Part shown: piece by piece, positions 46,612 through 55,612 of the stretch
Layout: each line of letters opens with the position of its first letter
Position numbering within the stretch: the first letter of the stretch is position 1
Assembly: GCF_000328625.1 (NCBI RefSeq)
Contig: NC_019978.1
Location: 1,550,001-1,614,000, forward strand
DNA length: 64,000 bases
From: Halobacteroides halobius DSM 5150
GTDB lineage: Bacteria; Bacillota; Halanaerobiia; Halobacteroidales; Halobacteroidaceae
Direction of reading: 5' to 3'
The notes under the pieces: model-generated
Databases searched by the model: none
What the model was told of the DNA's origin: nothing
The model's input: the letters and a program-made list of their open reading frames with translations, nothing else
Program-made: the position numbers and the translations under genes

Positions 46612-47706
46612 TTAAAAGTTAAAAGTACCAGAAAGATTAGCATATCCTTCTGAATCAGCAGCTATATTAAAGTCAATAAAAGGTAAGTTTACTCCAAATC
46701 CACCAGTAATCGTTCTCTGAGCAGACTTAGCTAAATTCGTTCCATAAGCTCCTAATCGTAGAGAGAATAAACCTAAAGTTCCTTCAGCACCTATTCGCTG
46801 AATTTTTGGCCCATTTTTAGGTATTTCTAAATCAGCAGCTACTCGAGCAGATAAGATATTAATCATTGGAAAATTAAAAGTAGCTCCTAGACCTACCGTA
46901 GTTGTTCTTTCTAAAGCAGAATGAGTCATCTCTAAAGTATTAACTAAATTCTTAATGCTAACTCCTGCCTTTAGATTAACTATCCCCATATCAGATAAAG
47001 TTATTAGTGCTCCTACATCAGCTCCCAGACCTTTTTTTGCTTTAGGATCTATTTTAGTTATTATCTTACTTGCTTTAGGGTCTGGGTCTGGGTCTATATT
47101 AACACCATTTTCTTTAGCATATAAAGCTTTAGCACTACCTCCAATAGATAAAGAACCAACTATTGGGGGATCAATTAACTCCATCCCATAAGCAACAATC
47201 CCTTGTCCAATTATAGTATTTGTTGCTCTAGCTTTAGTTACTTCTCTTTCTATTCCTTCAAATGTAACTGTCTCTTTTCTGCTAGTAATACTAATCCTAT
47301 CATTAACGATAGCTCCTACACCAAAATTAGTTAGATTAGCTGCCACCATCCCATTTAAATTAATATTTGCATTTTCAGGAAAATTTAACCCTTTTACCTC
47401 ACTAATGGTAACTTCTTCATCACTTAAGCCTTTAGCCTGCTTAATAAAATCAGTAATATCTTTAATTGTACTTGGCTTTAACTGACCACCAGCACTTGCT
47501 TGAACTCCTAATAAACTACTTTGTGTTAAACCGGCTGGATTCCAGTAAATTGCACTTGCATCATCAGCTACCGCTGTAAAAGCCCCTCCCATACCATAAG
47601 CTTTAGTTCCAAACTTATTATAAGAACCAGGTTTAGCAGCAGAAACTGGATTAATCATTACTGTTACTAATAGAACAGCAATTAGTAAAGTATAAAATTT
47701 CTTCAT
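46612..47706 (-). CDS. Outer-membrane protein, TraF/OmpP1-like
   Basis: 364 aa. Signal peptide about 1-23 (LLIAVLLVTVMINPVSAAKPG). Then FGTKAYGMGGAFTAVADDASAIYWNPAGL, the N-terminal signature shared by OmpP1/FadL/TraF_2 porin-like proteins. The rest alternates short strands and Gly turns ending in an aromatic-F terminus (SGTFNF), as in beta-barrels. An outer-membrane location is inferred. Function unknown; the FadL family imports hydrophobic compounds. Monocistronic, with a terminator that the intron targets. Confidence 0.8.
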   Translation of the reverse strand: MKKFYTLLIAVLLVTVMINPVSAAKPGSYNKFGTKAYGMGGAFTAVADDASAIYWNPAGLTQSSLLGVQASAGGQLKPSTIKDITDFIKQAKGLSDEEVTISEVKGLNFPENANINLNGMVAANLTNFGVGAIVNDRISITSRKETVTFEGIEREVTKARATNTIIGQGIVAYGMELIDPPIVGSLSIGGSAKALYAKENGVNIDPDPDPKASKIITKIDPKAKKGLGADVGALITLSDMGIVNLKAGVSIKNLVNTLEMTHSALERTTTVGLGATFNFPMINILSARVAADLEIPKNGPKIQRIGAEGTLGLFSLRLGAYGTNLAKSAQRTITGGFGVNLPFIDFNIAADSEGYANLSGTFNF

Positions 47707-47831
47707 TTAATTTCCCACCTTTCCTAATTTAATTATTTTTATGTAATTATAAATTTCAACAACTTGTTATAAACTCCTTTTTTTATTTATAATATACTAT
47801 TATACTTAAGCTTACTGTATGCCTTAACACA

Positions 47832-47980
47832 TTATTGATATAAAGCTTCACTTTTAATTTACAATTAACAATTGACAATTAGAAACCCTTAAAACCTTTC
47901 TAAATCAAGAGATTACACGGTTTTGATTTTTAATTGTAAATTGTTCATTGTCCATTGTCAATTGCTCTTAATATCAATAA
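47832..47980. repeat. Probable MITE-like intergenic repeat (149 bp)
   Basis: Ends in inverted repeats TTATTGATAT / ATATCAATAA. Inside, arms rich in ACAATTAACAATTGACAATT and its complement flank a less repetitive core. The arrangement resembles small non-autonomous repeats common in Clostridia. No second copy is seen here. It fills most of the gap 47707-48020. Confidence 0.55.
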
Positions 47981-47986
47981 TAAAAA

Positions 47987-48017
47987 AGTTCCTCTATTCT
48001 AATGAATAAAGGAACTT
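47987..48017 (-). terminator. Terminator after thrB
   Basis: AAGTTCCT/AGGAACTT with extra pairing of ATT/AAT inside the loop, followed by TTTTTTATT on the minus strand. Confidence 0.8.
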
Positions 48018-48020
48018 AAA

Positions 48021-48911
48021 TTAATAAGTAATTATTCCTTGATTAGTAGGAGAAGTTACTAAATAATTAGCTTCTATCCCTTCTTCAGTAAATATAGAAA
48101 CCATTTCTTCACCAATCTGCTCTTCTTTATCTAATGTCAAAGCTATTACAGTTGGCCCTGAACCACTTAAAACTACTCCTAAGGCATTTTTATCTACTTT
48201 ATTAACTAACTTATTAAATCCAGGTAGTAATTTTTGACGATAAGGTTGATGTAATCTATCTTCTAAAGCTCTACCAACTAAATCATAATCCTGATTCAAT
48301 AAGCCTGTAATTAATAATGCAGTATGACTCACATTAAAAATAGCATCTGCAAAATCTACTTTTTTAGGTAAAACTTCTCTAGCTTCAGTAGTTGACACCT
48401 GATAATCTGGAATACAAACAACTACTTTTAATTCTGGAACAGCTATCTTTTCGTACATTACTCTTCCCTTATCTTGTAATGTAGAAACAACAATTCCACC
48501 TAATAAAGCAGGAGCTACATTATCAGGATGGCCTTCTAATCTTGTTGCTAAATTAAGTAACTCTTCGGTCGATAATTTCTCTCCGGTTAATTTATTAGCA
48601 GCTACCATACCAGCTACTATTGCTGTAGCACTACTTCCTAAACCACGGGCCAAGGGCACTTGATTGCTTAGCCTTAGTCTTAATCCAGATGGATAATAAC
48701 AAGTCTTTTTAAAAACCTTATTCATTGCCTGATAGACTAAATTCTTCTCATCAATTGGTAACTCATCTGCCCCATAGCCTTCTATTATTATTTCTAACCC
48801 CTCTTCTATCTTTGTTACTTCTAATGTATTATATAATTCAAGGGCCATCCCTAATGTATCAAAACCTGGCCCTAGATTAGCTGTAGTAGCTGGCACTTTA
48901 AGTTTAAGCAT
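48021..48911 (-). CDS. thrB: Homoserine kinase
   Basis: About 296 aa from the ATG at 48911. GHMP kinase: [15 protein letters not shown], then the phosphate loop [16 protein letters not shown], and a C-terminal [14 protein letters not shown]. Phosphorylates homoserine for threonine synthesis. It overlaps lysC by several codons with little Shine-Dalgarno, suggesting coupling. No thrC is present in the window. Confidence 0.95.
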   Translation of the reverse strand: MLKLKVPATTANLGPGFDTLGMALELYNTLEVTKIEEGLEIIIEGYGADELPIDEKNLVYQAMNKVFKKTCYYPSGLRLRLSNQVPLARGLGSSATAIVAGMVAANKLTGEKLSTEELLNLATRLEGHPDNVAPALLGGIVVSTLQDKGRVMYEKIAVPELKVVVCIPDYQVSTTEAREVLPKKVDFADAIFNVSHTALLITGLLNQDYDLVGRALEDRLHQPYRQKLLPGFNKLVNKVDKNALGVVLSGSGPTVIALTLDKEEQIGEEMVSIFTEEGIEANYLVTSPTNQGIITY

Positions 48912-50136
48912 CTTGACCACTTAGATTAGATAAATTAAAACTATCATGAATAACTTGTACTGCTTCATCTGCTTCACTCTTATCTAATAAGCAAGAAATC
49001 TTAATCTCTGAAGTACTAATCATCTCAATATTAATCTCTTCACTTCCTAAAGCATCAAACATTTTAGCTGCTACCCCTGAATTAGTTACCATCCCGGCTC
49101 CTACAATAGATACTTTAGCTACATCACTATCAGTAATTAATTCTTTATAGGATAATTCTTGCTTTAACTTTTCTAAAATAGTCTTTGCTTGATTTAAATC
49201 ATCATCTTCAATAGTAAAAGTAATATCATTTAGATCATCATAATGAAGATTTTGAATAATCATATCAACATTAATTCCTTGCTCAGCTAATTTTTTAAAT
49301 ACTTTAGAAGCTATTCCAGGCTCATCTGGCACTCCTACTATTGAAATTTTGACCTCATCTTGATTACAAGTGACACCACTTACTACATTAGTCTTTTCCA
49401 ATTTTGCTACCTCCTTGATATATGTTCCTGGACTACAATAAAAACTTGACTTAACTGCTAATTTAACATCATATTGCTTAGCAATTTCTACAGATCTAGG
49501 ATGTAAAACGTCAGCTCCTAAACTAGCTAATTCTAACATCTCTTCATAAGAAACCTCTGGTAATTTACGTGCTTCTTTTACAACTCTAGGGTCTGTCGTA
49601 TAAACACCATCTACATCAGTATAGATTTCACACACATCAGCCTTTAGGGCAGTAGCTACAGCCACAGCAGTAGTATCTGATCCACCACGACCTAAAGTAG
49701 TAATATCATTATTAACCGTTACCCCCTGAAATCCTGCCACAATAACAATCTTATCCTGACTTAGTTCTTTTTCTAATCTTTCCGATTCAATTTCCAAAAT
49801 CTGAGCCTTACTGTGTAAATTATCAGTGATAATTCCTACTTGAGAACCAGTTAAAGAAACAACTTCTTCACCTAATTCATTAATAGCCATTGCTAATAAA
49901 GCCACTGAAACTTGTTCTCCAGTAGCAACTAACATATCATACTCACGCTTAGGAGGAGTATCAGTAATCTGCTGAGATAACCCAATTAATTCATCCGTTT
50001 GATCTCCCATAGCAGATACTACAGATACTACTTGATTTCCTGCTCTCTTTCTTTTTACAATTCTTTCAGCAACTCTTTTTATTCTTTTTACATCAGCAAC
50101 AGAACTACCACCATATTTTTGTACCACTAGTCCCAT
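48904..50136 (-). CDS. lysC: Aspartate kinase
   Basis: 410 aa: [15 protein letters not shown] kinase N-terminus, [36 protein letters not shown], then two tandem ACT domains (about 265-410) for feedback by lysine and/or threonine. First step of the aspartate family pathway. Its neighbours hom and thrB point to threonine/methionine supply. Confidence 0.96.
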   Translation of the reverse strand: MGLVVQKYGGSSVADVKRIKRVAERIVKRKRAGNQVVSVVSAMGDQTDELIGLSQQITDTPPKREYDMLVATGEQVSVALLAMAINELGEEVVSLTGSQVGIITDNLHSKAQILEIESERLEKELSQDKIVIVAGFQGVTVNNDITTLGRGGSDTTAVAVATALKADVCEIYTDVDGVYTTDPRVVKEARKLPEVSYEEMLELASLGADVLHPRSVEIAKQYDVKLAVKSSFYCSPGTYIKEVAKLEKTNVVSGVTCNQDEVKISIVGVPDEPGIASKVFKKLAEQGINVDMIIQNLHYDDLNDITFTIEDDDLNQAKTILEKLKQELSYKELITDSDVAKVSIVGAGMVTNSGVAAKMFDALGSEEINIEMISTSEIKISCLLDKSEADEAVQVIHDSFNLSNLSGQDA

Positions 50137-50164
50137 CTTACTTTATCCTCCCTTATTATCTATA

Positions 50165-51448
50165 TTATTCTTCTACTCTTATTAAATTAGCTATCTCTTT
50201 TACTCCATCTAATGCTTTTATTTCATCTAAAGCAGATACTAAATTTCCTTCTTTAACTTTATGAGTAACTAATACTAAAGGTACAGCTTGATTAGCACTT
50301 CTCCCTTTTTGAATCACCGATTCAAGGCTAACACCATACTCTCCTAACAAGCCAGTTATTTTACCTAACACCCCAGGTCTATCACAGACATTTAATCGTA
50401 AATAAAAACTTGTTTCTGTCTGGGCTTGAGGCTTGAACTCTTTATCTTCAAAACAAGTGCATGGAATTCTACCTTGAGCACCAAAATCAATATTTCTGGC
50501 AGCAGTGATAATATCCCCTACTACTGCACTACCAGTTGGCATTTGACCTGCTCCTGGCCCATAAAACATTACTTCGCCAATTGCATCCCCTTCTACAAAA
50601 ACAGCATTAAATACATCATTAACAGAAGCTAATGGATGTTCTTTAGGAATTAAAGTAGGATGTACTCTCACTTCAATTCCTTCATCTTCTTTACCAATAG
50701 CTAATAATTTAATCTTATAACCTAATTCTTTAGCATAAGAAATATCCTCTTTAGCAATCTCAGTAATCCCCTCTATATAAACTTCATCAATATTAACTCG
50801 GGACTCGAATCCTATTGAACTTAAAATAGCTAATTTATATGCTGCATCATGTCCTGCAATATCTGAAGTTGGGTCTGCTTCGGCATAACCTAACTCTTGA
50901 GCTTTCTCTAGTACTTCATCAAATTCTGCACCTTCTTGGCCCATCTTAGTTAAAATATAATTAGTAGTTCCATTAACAATTCCCATAATTTTATTAACAC
51001 TATTTCCAGCTAAATCTTCTTTTAAAGGACTAATGATTGGAATTCCACCTCCAACACTAGCTTCAAAATAAATATCAACCCCATTTTCATCAGCTGTACT
51101 TAAAATTTCACTACCATATTTAGCAATTAACTCTTTATTTGCTGTAACTACACTACGTCCGCTATTTAAAGCTCGTAAAACAAATTCTTTAGCTGGATGT
51201 ACTCCGCCAATTAATTCTACTATAATATCTATTTCAGAATCATTAATTATCTCTTCAAAATCATCAGTCAATAAATCTTTCTCTACATCAACTGCTAACT
51301 TCTGACTTGTATCTTTAACTAATACTTTATTAACTGTTAATTTGGCCCCAGACTTATTAGCAATACTATTCTTATTTTCTTGCAAAATCTTATAAACCCC
51401 TGAACCAACAGTTCCACAACCTAATAATCCAACTTTAATCTCCTCCAT
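50165..51448 (-). CDS. hom: Homoserine dehydrogenase
   Basis: 427 aa. N-terminal NAD(P) fold LLGCGTVGSGVYK, then VTANKELIAKYG, GIVNGTTNYILTKM and YAEADPTSDIAGHDAAYK catalytic regions; C-terminal ACT domain (about 350-427) for threonine control. Reduces aspartate semialdehyde to homoserine. Second gene of the operon. Confidence 0.96.
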   Translation of the reverse strand: MEEIKVGLLGCGTVGSGVYKILQENKNSIANKSGAKLTVNKVLVKDTSQKLAVDVEKDLLTDDFEEIINDSEIDIIVELIGGVHPAKEFVLRALNSGRSVVTANKELIAKYGSEILSTADENGVDIYFEASVGGGIPIISPLKEDLAGNSVNKIMGIVNGTTNYILTKMGQEGAEFDEVLEKAQELGYAEADPTSDIAGHDAAYKLAILSSIGFESRVNIDEVYIEGITEIAKEDISYAKELGYKIKLLAIGKEDEGIEVRVHPTLIPKEHPLASVNDVFNAVFVEGDAIGEVMFYGPGAGQMPTGSAVVGDIITAARNIDFGAQGRIPCTCFEDKEFKPQAQTETSFYLRLNVCDRPGVLGKITGLLGEYGVSLESVIQKGRSANQAVPLVLVTHKVKEGNLVSALDEIKALDGVKEIANLIRVEE

Positions 51449-51474
51449 ACTATTCTCCTCCTTAAATTTATATA

Positions 51475-51921
51475 CTAACCTTTAAAGGTTTGAGTAATTA
51501 CTCTTGCCTTTCTAATTCCTTCAATTTCTTTTAGCTTATCTAATAATTTCCTTATAGTAATTGATAATTGATTTATTTCTATTGTTAAGGTGACATGTGC
51601 AACCTCAGCTAAAGGAAGGTCTTGATTAATAGTTAGAATATTTCCTTTATATTCTGCTATTTTAGTTAATACCTGAGATAAAAGTCCTGCTTTATCAATT
51701 ATTAATAAAGATAAAGTAACTAATTCTTGACTATTCTCATCTTGAACAGTAAAAATAGAATCTCTATATCTATAATAAGCACTTCTGCTTAAACCTACTC
51801 GTTTAACAGCTTCTTTAATTTGATTTTCTTCTCCTGTAGCTAATAACTCTTTAACTTGAACCGTCTTCTTCATAGCATCTGATAAAACTTTTTCAGCTAC
51901 AATATAAAATTTTTCTTCCAT
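51475..51921 (-). CDS. ACT domain protein (PheB/UPF0735 family)
   Basis: 148 aa. N-terminal helix-turn-helix-like part (VKRVGLSRSAYYRYRDSIF) and a C-terminal ACT domain (LSLLIIDKAGLLSQVLTKIAEYKGNILTINQ). The family is found beside hom in Firmicutes; members are thought to sense an amino acid and may regulate the operon. First gene behind the promoter at 51994-52022. Confidence 0.88.
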   Translation of the reverse strand: MEEKFYIVAEKVLSDAMKKTVQVKELLATGEENQIKEAVKRVGLSRSAYYRYRDSIFTVQDENSQELVTLSLLIIDKAGLLSQVLTKIAEYKGNILTINQDLPLAEVAHVTLTIEINQLSITIRKLLDKLKEIEGIRKARVITQTFKG

Positions 51922-51957
51922 ATGTAATCACCTTAACCTTTATTTGTGTTTTATATA

Positions 51958-51984
51958 TGGACACTCGTTTTTATATAATGGACA
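51958..51984 (-). promoter_or_regulatory. Tandem TGTCCA repeats after hom promoter
   Basis: Minus-strand TGTCCA-TTATATAAAA and TGTCCA-TATATAAAA repeat exactly 21 bases apart (two helical turns), in the first 30 nt of the transcript. Likely protein-binding sites. Confidence 0.5.
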
Positions 51985-51993
51985 TTGATTTAA

Positions 51994-52022
51994 ATTATAA
52001 CACTACTCCATAGGATTTGCAA
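51994..52022 (-). promoter_or_regulatory. Promoter of ACT-hom-lysC-thrB operon
   Basis: Minus-strand TTGCAA (52022-52017), 17-base spacer, TATAAT (51999-51994). Confidence 0.6.
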
Positions 52023-52045
52023 CTCCTTTTATAAATTTTTAAATA

Positions 52046-52079
52046 AAAATTCCCCTTCTCTAAAGAAAAGGGGAATTTT
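52046..52079 (-). terminator. Terminator after ilvE
   Basis: AAAATTCCCCTT/AAGGGGAATTTT stem with T-rich tail on the minus strand, directly after the ilvE stop. Confidence 0.85.
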
Positions 52080-52083
52080 CTAA

Positions 52084-52968
52084 TTATTCTTCATAAATTA
52101 AAGTTCCAGTAGTATTAGCTAATTCTCTAAATTTAGAAATTAAGCTTTTAGTGTATTGACCAGGATTACCATCAGCAATCTGTCTACCATCTATCTCTAC
52201 TACCGGTATTACTTCAGCTGCCGTCCCCGTTAGAAAACATTCATCAGCAGTATAAAGGTCATGTCTTGTAAAAACCTCTTCTGCTACTTCTAAATCAAAT
52301 TCAGGAGCAACTTCTAACACAACCCCTCGTTTAATACCTTTTAAAGCTCCAATGTATGTAGGAGGAGTTATTAACTTACCATTTTTAATAATAAAGATAT
52401 TATCTCCTGTACATTCTGCTACGTAACCTTCATTATTTAACATAATTGCTTCTAAAACCCCAGCTCGATTAGCTTCAATTTTAGCTAAAATATTATTTAA
52501 ATAATTTAAAGATTTAATCCTTGGGTTCAAAGCTTCTGGGATATTTCTTCTTGTTGGTACAGTAGCAACCTCTAACCCATTTTCATAAAACTCATCAGGA
52601 TAAAGTGTAATATCACTAGCAATAATAATTACTGTTGCTGCTTCACATTTTTGTGGATCCAAACCTAAATCTCCTACTCCACGGGAAATAACCAATCTAA
52701 TGTATGCATCCTCTAATCCATTAGCTCTAATTGTCTTTAAAACAGCTTCTCTCATTTCATCTTTGGTAAGTGGAATATCTAATAAAATTGCTTTGGCTGA
52801 TTCATATAATCTGTCTAAATGCTCTTCAAAACGAAAGACTCGTCCATTATACGCCCGAATTCCCTCAAATATACCATCACCATACAATAACCCATGATCA
52901 AAAACTGAAACTTTAGCTTCTGACTTCTCAACTAATTCTCCATTTAAAAATATTTTTTGACTACTCAT
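52084..52968 (-). CDS. ilvE: Branched-chain amino acid aminotransferase
   Basis: 294 aa from the ATG at 52968, which has GAGGTG upstream. Class IV PLP fold: FDHGLLYGDGIFEGIRAYNG, catalytic Lys in NPRIKSLNYLNN, AECTGDNIFIIKNGKL and TPP. Transfers amino groups between branched-chain amino acids and 2-oxoglutarate. D-amino-acid transaminases share the fold, but the start LFDHGL...EGIRAY suits IlvE. Own promoter and terminator. Confidence 0.9.
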   Translation of the reverse strand: MSSQKIFLNGELVEKSEAKVSVFDHGLLYGDGIFEGIRAYNGRVFRFEEHLDRLYESAKAILLDIPLTKDEMREAVLKTIRANGLEDAYIRLVISRGVGDLGLDPQKCEAATVIIIASDITLYPDEFYENGLEVATVPTRRNIPEALNPRIKSLNYLNNILAKIEANRAGVLEAIMLNNEGYVAECTGDNIFIIKNGKLITPPTYIGALKGIKRGVVLEVAPEFDLEVAEEVFTRHDLYTADECFLTGTAAEVIPVVEIDGRQIADGNPGQYTKSLISKFRELANTTGTLIYEE

Positions 52969-53007
52969 CCTACTCTCACCTCTCATTTAATTCAATTATT
53001 ATTTTAT

Positions 53008-53036
53008 ATTATAATCAAAATTTTTATTTTTTTCAA
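53008..53036 (-). promoter_or_regulatory. Promoter of ilvE
   Basis: Minus-strand TTGAAA (53036-53031), 17-base spacer, TATAAT (53013-53008). Confidence 0.7.
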
Positions 53037-53060
53037 ATTTTACAATAAACTAAATAATAA

Positions 53061-53084
53061 TACAGGAGGTTTAAACCTCCTGTA
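53061..53084 (-). terminator. Terminator after hup, perfect 24-bp palindrome
   Basis: TACAGGAGGTTTAAACCTCCTGTA, eleven bases after the hup stop, followed by T-rich sequence. Confidence 0.75.
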
Positions 53085-53094
53085 TAGCATAATA

Positions 53095-53409
53095 CTACTT
53101 TACATTAACAGTCTCTTTTAATGATTTACCAGCTTTAAAAGCAGGTACTGTTCGAGCTGGAATCTCCATTTCCTCACCTGTTTGAGGATTACGACCTGTT
53201 CTAGCACTACGATCCCGTACTTCAAAGCTACCAAATCCAATAAATTGAATTTTAGATCTTTCCTCAGCATCTTTCTTAGCTTCGTTTCTTAGATTTTCAG
53301 TAACTACTTCTAACATTGTGTTAACTGTTTCTTTAGTATCCTTTTTAGTAATTCCTGTTTTTTCTGCAATCTGATCTACTAAATCATTTTTTGTGATATT
53401 TTTTGCCAT
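53095..53409 (-). CDS. hup: HU family DNA-binding protein
   Basis: 104 aa from the ATG at 53409 (GGAGG nine bases upstream). MAKNITKNDLVDQIAEKTG, then the signature GFGSFEVRDRSARTGRNPQTGE and PAFKAGKSLKETV. Typical HU is about 90 aa; here about eight extra charged residues (RNEAKKDAEERS) lie before the beta-arm. Nucleoid-associated DNA bender. The region upstream is occupied by a HEARO copy. Confidence 0.94.
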   Translation of the reverse strand: MAKNITKNDLVDQIAEKTGITKKDTKETVNTMLEVVTENLRNEAKKDAEERSKIQFIGFGSFEVRDRSARTGRNPQTGEEMEIPARTVPAFKAGKSLKETVNVK

Positions 53410-53458
53410 TACAATCAACCTCCTTGTTTTAACTTATCTAAAACTAACTAAATATCAT

Positions 53459-53888
53459 TATAGTTACCTAGTGGGTATGATTTCCCACTAGGATTTGTGG
53501 TTCTCTCGAACCAATCTCCCTTGCGGGGTAATTCCCTTTTAGGCAATGTCAAATGGGGCTTATGCACTTTCGGTGTTAGCCTTTCATATCCAGAAGAACT
53601 AGACTTAGACGAGGTTTCTTCCTTAGTGCCACAGAGTAGCTTACAGAGCAGAGCTCTGCCTGCGATTTGGAACTGATGGATATATTCCAAAGTGTGATAA
53701 CCTTGTTGAGTTTAATAAAAACTCTTTAACCAAATAACATAGGAAACGCCTTTTGTTACGAAGTGTCCGCAGAACACGAAGGCAATGTGCTAAGAACTTT
53801 TCAGTTCTCTACACTCCCTTTGCCTTGAGAGCAACGATCAACTTTACCTAGTTTTAACTAGGAATTTATAAGCTGTATCATAGCTCCT
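53459..53888 (-). mobile_element. iscB-less HEARO element (stand-alone omega RNA)
   Basis: Starts with AGGAGCTATGA like the IscB element, keeps the omega RNA scaffold, then diverges after TTGCC into a short tail: CCCCGCAAGGG, GGTTCGAGAGAACC, and a perfect 9-bp hairpin CCTAGTGGG/CCCACTAGG (53467-53492). It ends before ATGA (53458-53455, minus strand). No iscB or transposase. Non-autonomous derivative (MITE/PATE-like), inserted upstream of hup. An 80-codon frame through it is not a gene. Confidence 0.75.
53534..53888 (-). ncRNA. Omega RNA (HEARO), stand-alone copy
   Basis: Aligns along its length with the RNA at 16562-16934, including TGCGGACACTTCGTAACA, CGCAGGCAGAGC and AAGCCCCATTTGACATTGCC, with covarying changes such as the AACTGAAAAGTT hairpin. 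Its guide would come from the sequence right of 53888, different from the IscB locus. Confidence 0.8.
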
Positions 53889-53980
53889 ACTTAATAATAT
53901 TACCTTTATAGTAATTATTATGCCACAAATAGATTTCTTGATATCTTTTAATTCTCCTTCTTTTTTCAAAAAAAAATAAA

Positions 53981-53999
53981 TCCGGTCTAATAGACCGGA
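53981..53999 (-). terminator. Terminator after spoIVA
   Basis: TCCGGTCT/AGACCGGA stem followed on the minus strand by a T-run (53980-53968). Confidence 0.9.
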
Positions 54000-54006
54000 G
54001 AGGTAA

Positions 54007-55485
54007 TCACAATATAATACAAATCAAACCACCACTTCCTTCATTTACAATTTTCTCTAGAGTATCTCGTAATTTCTCTTGTGCATTGACTGGCATTCGA
54101 TATAATTTATTATTAATACCATCTTTAACTAATTCATGTAGCGAACGACCTAAAAAGTCTGAATCCCAAACCGCTTCTGGATTCTCATCAAATTCTGTTT
54201 CAAAGAATTCAATTAATTCCTCACACTGCTTTTCCGTTCCTACTACTGGAGAAACTTCAGTTTCAATATCCGCCCTAACTAGATGAATAGAAGGTGCTGA
54301 AGCTCTTAATTTAACTCCAAAATGACCTCCCCGATTTATTTTCTCTGGCTCAGCAAAAACCATATCATCTAAATTTGGAGTCACAATTCCATAACCTCTT
54401 TCTTTAACTTCTTCTAAAGCATCAGCTACCTTATCATATTCTTCTTTAGCTACGCTTAAATCTTTAATTAAACTAAATAACTCTCGTTCATCTTCAATTT
54501 CCAATCCTGTTGTCTCTTCTAATACTCGATAAAATAAGTCTTTTTGTAGAGTAAATTCTAACTCAGCTATTCCACTTCCCAAATCTAGATTACCAACATT
54601 AACCCGCTTAGAATGATCACTTGCATCTAAATTGGAGGATAAATTTTCAATATCTCTAAGACTAAAGATATCTTTTACCCCTTGATGAATAACTTCATCT
54701 AACTCTTGACTAAGCCAATGAGCATCTTCTAACTCATCAATCCATAGAGGTAAATCAATATTAATTTCTCGTAGTGGAAATTCATATAATACTTCTTGTA
54801 ATAAATAATTAATATCTTCTCCGTCTAAATTAGCACAATCTACTGGAATAACCCTTTTATTATACTTTTCTTCTAACTTATTAGCAAGCTTTTTAGTTTC
54901 TTTACTTTCTGGTTGAGCTGAATTAAGAGTTATAATAAATGGTTTACCTAATTGATTTAACTCATTTATTACTCGTTCTTCAGCTTCTATATAGTTTTCT
55001 CGTGGTAACTCAGTAATTGAACCATCCGTAGTAACTACTAATCCTATTGTTGAATGATCTTCAATAACTTTAGCTGTTCCTATTTCTGCTGCTTGCTCAA
55101 AAGAAACTGGTTGCTCAAACCAAGGAGTCGTTACCATTCTTGGCCCAGAATCTTCTTCATAACCTAAAGCACCATCCACTTTATACCCTACACAATCAAC
55201 TAACCTAACATTAAAATCAACATTATTTTCTAGGCTAATCTGAGTTGCTTGATTAGGTACAAACTTAGGTTCAGTAGTCATAATCCTCCTACCTTCACCA
55301 CTTTGCGGTAATTCATCCTGTGCTCTTTCTTTACTATTCTCATCTTCAATATTAGGTAACACCAATAAGTCCATAAACCTTTTAATAAAGGTAGATTTCC
55401 CTGTTCTAACCGGGCCAACTACCCCTATATAGATATCACCATTTGTTCTAGTAGCAATATCTTGATAGATATTAAATGATTCCAT
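54007..55485 (-). CDS. spoIVA: Stage IV sporulation protein A
   Basis: 492 aa. Coat morphogenetic ATPase that polymerises on the forespore surface. Walker A GPVRTGKST (24-32) and conserved start FNIYQDIATRTNGDIYIGVVG; conserved C-terminus ending in GGLICIIL anchors to SpoVM. A marker of a spore-forming lineage. A sigma-E-type promoter lies upstream (55550-55577). Confidence 0.97.
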   Translation of the reverse strand: MESFNIYQDIATRTNGDIYIGVVGPVRTGKSTFIKRFMDLLVLPNIEDENSKERAQDELPQSGEGRRIMTTEPKFVPNQATQISLENNVDFNVRLVDCVGYKVDGALGYEEDSGPRMVTTPWFEQPVSFEQAAEIGTAKVIEDHSTIGLVVTTDGSITELPRENYIEAEERVINELNQLGKPFIITLNSAQPESKETKKLANKLEEKYNKRVIPVDCANLDGEDINYLLQEVLYEFPLREINIDLPLWIDELEDAHWLSQELDEVIHQGVKDIFSLRDIENLSSNLDASDHSKRVNVGNLDLGSGIAELEFTLQKDLFYRVLEETTGLEIEDERELFSLIKDLSVAKEEYDKVADALEEVKERGYGIVTPNLDDMVFAEPEKINRGGHFGVKLRASAPSIHLVRADIETEVSPVVGTEKQCEELIEFFETEFDENPEAVWDSDFLGRSLHELVKDGINNKLYRMPVNAQEKLRDTLEKIVNEGSGGLICIIL

Positions 55486-55549
55486 TATTTTCCCTCCCTT
55501 GCTCCCTTTCCTTGTTAGAGTCTATCCTAACTTCTCGAATATCACTATA

Positions 55550-55577
55550 TATATATGATGTGTGTTTTAAAATATTC
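55550..55577 (-). promoter_or_regulatory. Sigma-E-like promoter of spoIVA
   Basis: Minus-strand GAATATT (55577-55571), 13-base spacer, CATATATA (55557-55550). Sigma-E mother-cell consensus is about GHATATT and CATACAHT; spoIVA is a sigma-E gene in Bacillus. Confidence 0.55.
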
Positions 55578-55612
55578 CTTAAGTAAGAAAATAACAAGGG
55601 AGATACTTTAAT

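Noticed and set aside
51922-52045. T-box or amino acid riboswitch before the hom operon
   Set aside because: Leader is only about 70 nt and shows no T-box sequence or aptamer fold.
53448-53690. 80-codon open frame upstream of hup
   Set aside because: Runs through the stand-alone omega RNA scaffold and end hairpin, with no protein-like pattern.
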